Source: an uncultured Bacilli bacterium
GTDB taxonomy: Bacteria > Bacillota_I > Bacilli_A > ML615J-28 > CAG-698
Assembly: GCA_947627395.1 (NCBI GenBank)
Contig: CANQVW010000064.1
Coordinates: forward strand, 1-8,359
Length of the DNA stretch: 8,359 nucleotides
Reading direction: 5' to 3'
Position 1 is the first letter of the stretch. Every line of letters begins with the position of its first letter. Position numbers and translations under genes: made by a program. Under the pieces are notes generated by a model. It made no database searches and was not told where the DNA came from. It was given only the letters and a program-made list of their open reading frames with translations. Of this stretch, positions 1 to 5,858 are shown one piece after another.

Positions 1-1776
1 GTTGTAAAGGAACTTGTTGAAAATTCAATTGATGCTGGTGCAAAGAATATTATTATTTCCTTAGTTGAATCTGGAATTAATGAAATAAGAGTTTTGGATG
101 ACGGCTGTGGAATGGATACAACTGATGTAGAATTAGCTGTTTTGCCTCATACAACAAGTAAAATACAAGATGAAAAAGATTTATTCAGTATTCAAACATT
201 AGGATTTAGAGGAGAAGCTCTTGCATCCATTGTAGCTGTTTCAAATTTTAGAATCATCACAAGCCGCGATGGACATCAAGGAGTGATGTACTCTTTAAAA
301 GGTGGAATGCCAACTACCATGGCAACCATGGCACATGATAAAGGTACTGAAATCATTGTAAAGAATCTTTTCTTTAATACACCAGCAAGATTACAAAATT
401 TGCAAAATCCTGCGATTGAACTAAGTTATGTCACTGAATATGTTTCAAAAATAGCTTTGTCTCGCCCTGATATTTCTTTTATATTATCAAATAATGATAA
501 AGAAATTCTTCACACCTATGGACGTGGAGTATTATTAGAATGCATTATGAATTTATATGGAAATGAAATTGCTAAAAGCATGGTGAAGTTATTTGATAAC
601 GATGGTATATTTAAAATAAGTGGGTTTATTTCAAATCTTTCAGTGACTCGTTCAAGTAAAAAAGACATTCATATTATTGTTAATGGTCGTATGATTAGAA
701 ATCAAAAAATTGTTAACGCAGTTGTTGCTGGATACGGAACATTATTAATGCATGGTAGATACCCCGTTTCTGTTTTAACAATTGAAGTTGATCCAGGAAT
801 GATTGATGTAAATGTTCATCCTGCTAAATTAGAAGTACGTTTTTCCGAAGAAGAAAGATTACTTCAATTATTAACAACATCTGTTCAAAGAGTACTCAAG
901 TCAGTTGATTTATCCATTCAAATGAAAGTTGATGAAGATGAAGAGGATAAAAAATACATTAATCAAGATTCTTACGATGAGGAAATGAAAGATGATTCAT
1001 CTAATCCATCATGGAAAAATGAAACTACTGATGAGATTACTCAATCATTTGAAATGGATAACGAAGCTCCTGAGCATTATGAATATCATGAAGAAAAAAA
1101 AGAAACAATTGTTGAAACTCCAAAAGAAAAATTTGTTCAACAACAATATAACTTGTTTAATGAAAATACAGAAGAATCGATTCATTTAAAATATCAATTA
1201 CCTAAAATGTATTATATTGGTCAATTATTTGGTACATACATTTTAGCTCAATCAGATAATGAATTTTATTTGATTGATCAACATGCAGCAGCAGAACGAA
1301 TTAATTATGAAAAGTTGTTGAATGAACTAGAAAAAGAAGATAGTATTGGATATGATTTATTATTTCCTTTTAACCTTCAATTTTCATTGAGTGATGCTAT
1401 GCAAATTAACGAACACATGGACGAAATCAATCATTTAGGAATTGTTCTTGATGATTTTGGTGGAGGAACATTTACAGTAAGGAGAATTCCTATTTGGATT
1501 TTTAGAGGAAGTGAACAAGAGTTTGTGGAAGAAATTATTACACAAATTATATCTAATAATAAAAAATCAAAATTGGAATTTTTAGATAATTTAGCAAAAC
1601 AATTAGCTTGCAAGAAATCCATTAAAGGAAACGAATTTCATAATGCTTTAGAAATTGATTATTTACTTGAAGATTTGTCCAAAGCGAAAAATCCTTTTAC
1701 ATGTCCCCATGGACGTCCAGTGATTGTTAAATTTTCAAAAGAACAAATTGAAAAATGGTTTAAGCGAATTGTATGA
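1..1776 (+). CDS. mutL: DNA mismatch repair protein MutL, endonuclease type (5' partial)
   Basis: MutL couples mismatch recognition by MutS to strand removal. The frame is open from base 1 and 591 codons are present. Compared with E. coli MutL as I recall it, the first visible residue matches V26, so about 25 codons lie upstream. The GHKL ATPase domain shows KELVENSIDAG (residues 3-13, with E4 as the likely general base and N8 binding Mg), DDGCG (33-37), TSKI (52-55), GFRGEAL (68-74), GT (115-116), NLFFNTPAR (122-130) and DVNVHPAKLEVRF (269-281). An acidic linker (about 305-395) leads to the C-terminal dimerisation domain. That domain has the endonuclease motif DQHAAAERINYE (426-437, fitting DQHAx2Ex4E), ACKKSIKG (536-543) and CPHGRP (568-573), so it should nick DNA, unlike E. 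coli MutL. It overlaps miaA by four bases. mutS probably lies upstream (inference). Confidence 0.97.
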   Translation, partial: VVKELVENSIDAGAKNIIISLVESGINEIRVLDDGCGMDTTDVELAVLPHTTSKIQDEKDLFSIQTLGFRGEALASIVAVSNFRIITSRDGHQGVMYSLKGGMPTTMATMAHDKGTEIIVKNLFFNTPARLQNLQNPAIELSYVTEYVSKIALSRPDISFILSNNDKEILHTYGRGVLLECIMNLYGNEIAKSMVKLFDNDGIFKISGFISNLSVTRSSKKDIHIIVNGRMIRNQKIVNAVVAGYGTLLMHGRYPVSVLTIEVDPGMIDVNVHPAKLEVRFSEEERLLQLLTTSVQRVLKSVDLSIQMKVDEDEEDKKYINQDSYDEEMKDDSSNPSWKNETTDEITQSFEMDNEAPEHYEYHEEKKETIVETPKEKFVQQQYNLFNENTEESIHLKYQLPKMYYIGQLFGTYILAQSDNEFYLIDQHAAAERINYEKLLNELEKEDSIGYDLLFPFNLQFSLSDAMQINEHMDEINHLGIVLDDFGGGTFTVRRIPIWIFRGSEQEFVEEIITQIISNNKKSKLEFLDNLAKQLACKKSIKGNEFHNALEIDYLLEDLSKAKNPFTCPHGRPVIVKFSKEQIEKWFKRIV

Positions 1777-2675
1777 AAAAAGTCGTTGTAGTCACTGGTC
1801 CCACAGGAGTGGGTAAAACAAAGATTTCAATTGAACTTGCCCAATATTTTCATGGTGAAATCATTAACGCTGATGCATCGCAAATGCACAAGGATTTAAA
1901 TATTGGTACTGCAAAAATCACAAAAGAAGAAATGAAAGGAATAGTACATTATTTAATTGATTGGATTCAACCTACGGAAACATATACAATTAAAAATTTT
2001 CAAGATGATGGGAGAAAGATTATTGATTCATTAGACAAGCTTCCTTTTATTGTTGGTGGAAGTGGTTTATATATTCAATCGCTTATTTCTAATTATGATT
2101 TATCAACAAAATCAAGAGAAGAACATCCTGAATGGGATAGCTTAACAAATGAAGAATTATATCGAAAATTAAATATACTCCATCCTTCCATGGCTTTAAA
2201 AACTCATCCAAATAACCGAAGAAGAGTGACGAGGTATTTAGAACTTGCATCTTCAAACAATTCTCGAAATAGTAAACCATCGAGTCCTTATTATGATGCT
2301 TTCATTTTATGCTTGATTCGAAATCGTGAAGAACTATATCAACGCATTAATGATCGTTGTGATGAAATGTTTCAAAATGGTTGGATTAATGAATGTATGT
2401 GCTTAATGAAAAATGGGATTGATTTAAAAAAGATTAAAGAAATTGGTTACCAGGAGATTGCTCAATATATAGAAGAAGGAATCATGAATGATGAACAGTT
2501 AAATTTATTAAAAAATAGAATTAAACAAAAGACAAGAAATTATGCAAAAAGACAAATGACATGGTTTCATCATCAAATGAATTGTCAATTTTTAAATCTT
2601 TCTACTATGAATTTTGATGAATCTTTAGAAAAATCGAAAGAATTTATTACTTGTTTTTTAAATCAACGAATATAA
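1773..2675 (+). CDS. miaA: tRNA dimethylallyltransferase MiaA
   Basis: MiaA transfers a dimethylallyl group from DMAPP to N6 of A37 in tRNAs reading UNN codons, the first step of the ms2i6A pathway. The 300-residue protein is of normal family length. It has the P-loop GPTGVGKT (9-16), the substrate-binding segment DASQMHKDLNIGTAK (34-48), GGSGLY (95-100, usually GGTGLY), HPNNRRR (145-151), IGYQE (224-228) and the C-terminal TRNYAKRQMTWFH (254-266). In the second motif His39 sits where many homologues have Tyr, a small departure. The start ATG shares four bases with the mutL stop (ATGA) and no clear Shine-Dalgarno site precedes it, so translation is probably coupled to mutL. A terminator follows 12 bases after the stop. 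mutL-miaA is a common bacterial pairing. Confidence 0.97.
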   Translation: MKKVVVVTGPTGVGKTKISIELAQYFHGEIINADASQMHKDLNIGTAKITKEEMKGIVHYLIDWIQPTETYTIKNFQDDGRKIIDSLDKLPFIVGGSGLYIQSLISNYDLSTKSREEHPEWDSLTNEELYRKLNILHPSMALKTHPNNRRRVTRYLELASSNNSRNSKPSSPYYDAFILCLIRNREELYQRINDRCDEMFQNGWINECMCLMKNGIDLKKIKEIGYQEIAQYIEEGIMNDEQLNLLKNRIKQKTRNYAKRQMTWFHHQMNCQFLNLSTMNFDESLEKSKEFITCFLNQRI

Positions 2676-2687
2676 TTATCAAGAAAA

Positions 2688-2711
2688 CGTCTTATTTTTA
2701 AGACGCTTTTT
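2688..2711 (+). terminator. Rho-independent terminator after mutL-miaA
   Basis: A perfect 7-bp stem (CGTCTTA at 2688-2694 with TAAGACG at 2699-2705) encloses a TTTT loop and is followed by one C and five Ts. An A-run at 2684-2687 lies before the stem. It sits 12 bases past the miaA stop, where the mutL-miaA operon would be expected to end. The stem is short with three G-C pairs, so efficiency may be moderate. Confidence 0.75.
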
Positions 2712-2728
2712 ATATTCACTTTGTAAAT

Positions 2729-2757
2729 TTGAGCATGTTTATGAAGCGATTTAAAAT
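2729..2757 (+). promoter_or_regulatory. Candidate sigma-A-like promoter for dacB-spmA-spmB (weak)
   Basis: TTGAGC (2729-2734) and TAAAAT (2752-2757) are separated by 17 bases in the gap between the miaA terminator and dacB. The match to TTGACA/TATAAT is 4/6 and 5/6. In such AT-rich sequence this could arise by chance. In B. subtilis this cluster is transcribed by the mother-cell factor sigma-E; TATTCAAT (2781-2788) resembles a sigma-E -10 but I found no matching -35 element. The rest of the 146-base gap holds nothing else I can name. Confidence 0.3.
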
Positions 2758-2821
2758 AATTTAAATCTTTAGTTCTTTTTTATTCAATTTCAAATATTCT
2801 TATATTAGGTGAATATAATTT

Positions 2822-3868
2822 ATGAAAATGAAGTGTAAATTTTTATTTTTATTTCTTATCTTTTTTTCCTGCTTTATTTCCTTGTTCCATCAAAATGTTT
2901 ATTCAGTCACTTCAATTGGTGATAGTGCTGAAAGTGTGATTTTGATGGAAATGAAAAGTGGAAGAATTTTATATGGAAAAGAAATAGATAAAGTCCATTT
3001 AACTGCAAGTATTGCGAAAATCATGACGGCTATTGTTGCAATTGAAAATGGTAATTTAAATCAATATTGTACAGTTGATTATAAAACGACACAACAAGTC
3101 GGGTCAAGCATTTACTTGAAAGAAAATGATCAAATCAAATTAATTGATTTAATTTATGGTATGATGTTAAGAAGTGGAAATGATGCAGCGTATTTAATTG
3201 CTAATTCAGTTTTTTCTTCTGAACAAAAATTTATTTATCAAATGAATGAATTGGCAAAAAAACTAAAAATGACTTCATCCACGTTTGCTAATCCAAGTGG
3301 GCTAGACGATGAAACTAAAAATTATTCAACTGCAAAAGATATGGCTATTTTAATGTCATATGCTATGCAAAATGAAATTTTTAGAAAAGTCGTTAAATGT
3401 AAGAATTATAGTTGTAAGACAAAAAATAATGAAACTTATTATTTTAATAATAAGCACAAGTTAATTCATCAAAATGAATATGCAACAGGTGGGAAAACTG
3501 GTTATACAAAATTAGCAAAAAGAACATTAGTCACATCATATCAAAAAAATCATTTAGAAATTGTTGTTGTAACATTCAATTGTGGGAATGATTGGGAAGT
3601 TCATAATCAACTTGCTGAGTATGCCTTTCAAAATTATGAAAATACTTTTTTATGGAAAGCTGGTATTTTAGATGTATGTAATTCTCTGTATCCAGCAACT
3701 CCTATTATTTATGAGGACGTAACTTATCCAATAAGAGAAGACGAAGAATTAAAGTGTACTATTTTTTTATTGAAAAGTCCAAGAGAAAATGAAAATATCA
3801 TTGGTAAAATAAAACTTTACTTAAATAATCAAGTTGTTAAAGAAATATCTATTTATCGATATTATTAA
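2822..3868 (+). CDS. dacB: D-alanyl-D-alanine carboxypeptidase, DacB-like (peptidase S11, sporulation type)
   Basis: A serine DD-carboxypeptidase that removes the terminal D-Ala from peptidoglycan stem peptides outside the membrane. In B. subtilis DacB (PBP5*) limits cross-linking of the spore cortex. The 348-residue protein starts with a basic and then very hydrophobic signal peptide (about 1-28, likely cleaved after VYS). The three penicillin-binding motifs are intact: SIAK (63-66, catalytic S63 and K66), SGN (118-120) and KTG (225-227). A beta-rich C-terminal domain (about 275-348) follows, with no obvious amphipathic membrane anchor. AGGTGA (2807-2812) lies nine bases before the chosen ATG; a second in-frame ATG two codons on is less well placed. 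spmA follows after 30 bases, as in B. subtilis, so I name it dacB rather than dacF. The family call is firm; the paralogue call rests on gene order. Confidence 0.88.
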   Translation: MKMKCKFLFLFLIFFSCFISLFHQNVYSVTSIGDSAESVILMEMKSGRILYGKEIDKVHLTASIAKIMTAIVAIENGNLNQYCTVDYKTTQQVGSSIYLKENDQIKLIDLIYGMMLRSGNDAAYLIANSVFSSEQKFIYQMNELAKKLKMTSSTFANPSGLDDETKNYSTAKDMAILMSYAMQNEIFRKVVKCKNYSCKTKNNETYYFNNKHKLIHQNEYATGGKTGYTKLAKRTLVTSYQKNHLEIVVVTFNCGNDWEVHNQLAEYAFQNYENTFLWKAGILDVCNSLYPATPIIYEDVTYPIREDEELKCTIFLLKSPRENENIIGKIKLYLNNQVVKEISIYRYY

Positions 3869-3885
3869 TAAAATAAAATGCTTAT

Positions 3886-3892
3886 AAAGGAG
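3886..3892 (+). promoter_or_regulatory. Ribosome binding site that fixes the spmA start
   Basis: AAAGGAG lies six bases before the ATG at 3899. The earlier in-frame ATG at 3878 has no such site upstream, and this Shine-Dalgarno would fall inside its coding sequence. The start at 3899 is therefore preferred, and the protein then begins MNKLWSSF. Confidence 0.85.
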
Positions 3893-3898
3893 AGTTCA

Positions 3899-4471
3899 AT
3901 GAATAAATTATGGAGTTCATTCATTATCTTTTCATTTATTTATGCTATTTTTTCACATAGAATTGAAGAAATGGTTCCTGAACTTTTATTAGTTCCAGAA
4001 AAAACAATTCAACTTTTATTTAATGTTGGGGGACTAATGATTTTATATACAGGTATTTTTCATATGGCCATCGACGCAAAAGTGATTGATAAAGTCGGTA
4101 TTATTTTTAAGCCTATTGTTCATTGGATGATGCCAAATATTCAAAATAAAGAAATTATACAATTAGTATGTGCAAATATAACAGCAAATTTACTCGGACT
4201 TGGAATGGCAAGTACACCTATGGTTTTACAAATATTAGAAAAAATGAAAAAAGATTCTAATTCAAATCAAATAACAAAAGAAATGGTATTATTATTAATT
4301 ATGAATGTTTCATGTTTTACTATTTTTCCTTTAACAATTATCTCTATTAGAGAAAAATATCACTCAAATTTAGGTATATATGTCTGGTTATCTTTAATTT
4401 GCATTACCTTTTTAACAAGTTTAATTTCAATTTTAGTAACAAAGTGGAGATATCATGATATACATCATTAG
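3899..4471 (+). CDS. spmA: Spore maturation protein A (nucleoside-recognition/Gate domain membrane protein)
   Basis: SpmA and SpmB are integral membrane proteins needed in B. subtilis for full spore-core dehydration and heat resistance; their molecular activity is not firmly known. The 190-residue protein has several hydrophobic segments (about 4-19, 36-57, 90-112, 128-150 and 158-180). It carries the SpmA signature NITANLLGLGMASTP (93-107), followed by NVSCFTIFPLTIISIR (136-151), both clearly alike to the B. subtilis protein as I recall it. It has a strong Shine-Dalgarno, follows dacB by 30 bases and overlaps spmB by 17 bases, so the three genes are probably co-transcribed. Its presence suggests a sporulating host, though Gate-domain relatives occur elsewhere. 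Confidence 0.9.
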   Translation: MNKLWSSFIIFSFIYAIFSHRIEEMVPELLLVPEKTIQLLFNVGGLMILYTGIFHMAIDAKVIDKVGIIFKPIVHWMMPNIQNKEIIQLVCANITANLLGLGMASTPMVLQILEKMKKDSNSNQITKEMVLLLIMNVSCFTIFPLTIISIREKYHSNLGIYVWLSLICITFLTSLISILVTKWRYHDIHH

Positions 4472-4946
4472 TGGATACATATTGATTACCATTATTGTTT
4501 GTATATTTAAAAAAGTCGATGGTTATCATTCTTTTTTATGTGGAATTAAAGAAGGAAGTCAAGTTGTTGTAAACATGTTTTCATGTCTATTCGGATTTGT
4601 ATTTGTTGTAGAATGTTTAAAAAATTGTGGAATCATGGAAGATATGTTGAATTTATCTACCCATTCGTGGATTCCAGAAATTATGGTTCAAATGATGGTT
4701 CGTCCTTTATCAGCGGGTTCATCCATGTCCATTATGATGGATATTTATGATAAATATGGTGTTGATAGTTTCCCAGCTCTTTTTTCCACATTCATTCATG
4801 CATCTTGTGATACTTTTTTCTATATGTTAACTTTTTATTTTTCAAGTGTTGGAATTATTCAAAATAAAAAAGTTATTTATTATGGACTTTTTACTTTAGG
4901 TATTTCCTATATCTTGATTACTTTTGTTATGCTCTTGTTTTTTTAG
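4455..4946 (+). CDS. spmB: Spore maturation protein B (nucleoside-recognition/Gate domain membrane protein)
   Basis: This is the partner of SpmA in spore-core dehydration and acts in the membrane. The 163-residue protein is a little shorter than the B. subtilis protein (about 178). Hydrophobic segments lie near 2-18, 37-55, 107-133 and 140-162. Conserved blocks are RPLSAGSSMSIMMD (83-96), YGVDS (101-105) and SCDTFFYMLTFYFSSVGI (117-134), matching the RP(I/L)SG...STDTT...YFG.VGI pattern of SpmB. GGAG at 4446-4449 sits five bases before the ATG, inside the spmA coding end, and the 17-base overlap implies coupled translation. Its last codons carry the rluB promoter. Confidence 0.9.
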   Translation: MIYIISGYILITIIVCIFKKVDGYHSFLCGIKEGSQVVVNMFSCLFGFVFVVECLKNCGIMEDMLNLSTHSWIPEIMVQMMVRPLSAGSSMSIMMDIYDKYGVDSFPALFSTFIHASCDTFFYMLTFYFSSVGIIQNKKVIYYGLFTLGISYILITFVMLLFF

Positions 4947-4963
4947 GTTATTTATGGTACAAT
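4935..4963 (+). promoter_or_regulatory. Extended -10 promoter for rluB, overlapping the end of spmB
   Basis: TTGTTT (4935-4940) and TACAAT (4958-4963) are separated by 17 bases, with TGG directly before the -10 forming an extended -10 element. The predicted RNA start is near 4970, about 20 bases before the rluB ATG, leaving room for the Shine-Dalgarno GTGAGG (4977-4982). The -35 lies in spmB codons and the spmB stop (4944-4946) falls in the spacer. This would let a housekeeping gene be expressed independently of the sporulation genes before it. Confidence 0.7.
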
Positions 4964-4990
4964 ATCTTAACAATAAGTGAGGTTTACATC

Positions 4991-5755
4991 ATGGAAAGAT
5001 TACAAAAATACATGGCTAGATGTGGTATTGCTTCTCGTAGACAATCTGAAAAAATCATTCAAGAAGGAAGAGTCAAAGTGAATGGTAAAATTATCACAGA
5101 AATGGGATATAAAGTAAAAGAAGAGGATGTAGTTGTTGTTGATCAGATGGAAGCAATTGTTCAAGATTTAAAATATTATGTCATGAATAAACCAAGATAT
5201 ATAATTACATCATCAAACGATGAAAAAAATAGAAAAACAGTTCTTTCTGTTTTACCAGATGAATTAAAACAGTATCGTTTGTTTCCTGTTGGTCGTCTTG
5301 ACTATGATACAAAAGGAGTTTTATTATTAACAAATGATGGTCATTTTATGAATACCTTGGTTGGACCAAATTCACATCTTGAAAAAGAATATTTGGTACG
5401 TGTAGAAGGAATTATAACAAAAGATGAATTAAAAAAATTATCCAACGGAATTGAACTAGATGGATTTAAAACAAAGAAATGTAAAACATATCTTTCATCG
5501 ATTGATTATGAAAACAAATCTAGTTTAATTGGAATCGTTTTAGAAGAAGGAAAATACCATCAAGTAAAAAGAATGGTCGAAGCAATTGGCCATCCAGCAA
5601 AGAGATTAACTAGGATTCGCTTTGGATGTATTTATATTGAAAATTTACCTGAGGGACAGGTTCGTCCATTGACTCCTCATGAAATTAAAATATTATTGAG
5701 TCAAGCAACGAAAGAAAATGGTATTAAAGCCAAAAAAGTCCGTATTTTTTCTTAA
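4991..5755 (+). CDS. rluB: 23S rRNA pseudouridine synthase RluB (RsuA/RluB family)
   Basis: The enzyme isomerises a uridine in 23S rRNA to pseudouridine; E. coli RluB acts at U2605 near the peptidyl transferase centre. The 254-residue protein has an N-terminal S4 RNA-binding domain (about 1-60, with MARCGIASRRQSEKII at 8-23 and GRVKVNG at 26-32) and then the catalytic domain. The latter includes GRLDYDTKG (101-109), in which D104 is the catalytic aspartate, and a conserved C-terminal block EGKYHQVKRMVEAIGH followed by basic residues. GTGAGG lies eight bases before the ATG. B. subtilis has the same spmB-rluB adjacency. RsuA or RluE/F type specificity is less likely given length and context. 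Confidence 0.92.
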   Translation: MERLQKYMARCGIASRRQSEKIIQEGRVKVNGKIITEMGYKVKEEDVVVVDQMEAIVQDLKYYVMNKPRYIITSSNDEKNRKTVLSVLPDELKQYRLFPVGRLDYDTKGVLLLTNDGHFMNTLVGPNSHLEKEYLVRVEGIITKDELKKLSNGIELDGFKTKKCKTYLSSIDYENKSSLIGIVLEEGKYHQVKRMVEAIGHPAKRLTRIRFGCIYIENLPEGQVRPLTPHEIKILLSQATKENGIKAKKVRIFS

Positions 5756-5801
5756 AAAGTTAATTAAAAATGATGCTTAAAAAAAATGAAATAAAAAATG
5801 T

Positions 5802-5830
5802 TTGAAACCTTTTTGGCTTTATGATATAAT
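5802..5830 (+). promoter_or_regulatory. Strong sigma-A promoter for cmk-rpsA-der
   Basis: TTGAAA (5802-5807) and a perfect TATAAT (5825-5830) are separated by exactly 17 bases. TG at 5822-5823 adds an extended -10. The expected RNA start is near 5837, giving a leader of about 22 bases. The promoter lies in the 103-base gap after rluB, in which I see no convincing terminator. The TTG of the -35 box could be misread as an alternative start codon in frame with cmk. Confidence 0.9.
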
Positions 5831-5845
5831 AATAGAGTGGAATTT

Positions 5846-5851
5846 GTGGGG
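5846..5851 (+). promoter_or_regulatory. Ribosome binding site that fixes the cmk-rpsA start
   Basis: GTGGGG lies seven bases before the ATG at 5859. The protein then starts MSWQIAIDGPAGSGKST, the normal N-terminus of cytidylate kinases. An upstream in-frame TTG at 5802 is part of the -35 box and would not be transcribed from this promoter. Confidence 0.8.
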
Positions 5852-5858
5852 TGTTGCT

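Noticed and set aside
1094..1101. Run of eight A residues in mutL as a phase-variation switch
   Set aside because: Short A-runs are frequent throughout this AT-rich window and it encodes ordinary Glu-Lys linker residues; nothing suggests a switch.
2813..2820. TATAAT-like sequence just before the dacB start as a -10 box
   Set aside because: It lies between the Shine-Dalgarno and the ATG, so RNA starting from it would lack the ribosome site.
2867..2875. Cysteine 17 in the DacB signal region as a lipoprotein site
   Set aside because: It follows FFS, which does not fit the lipobox pattern, and a good signal peptidase I site (VYS) lies further on.
3878..3898. Upstream ATG giving SpmA seven more residues
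   Set aside because: No Shine-Dalgarno before it; the strong AAAGGAG site lies within the would-be extension and serves the ATG at 3899.
5740..5801. Terminator between rluB and cmk
   Set aside because: A- and T-runs are present (for example 5744-5750) but no compact G-C containing stem followed by a T-tract, so I did not call one.
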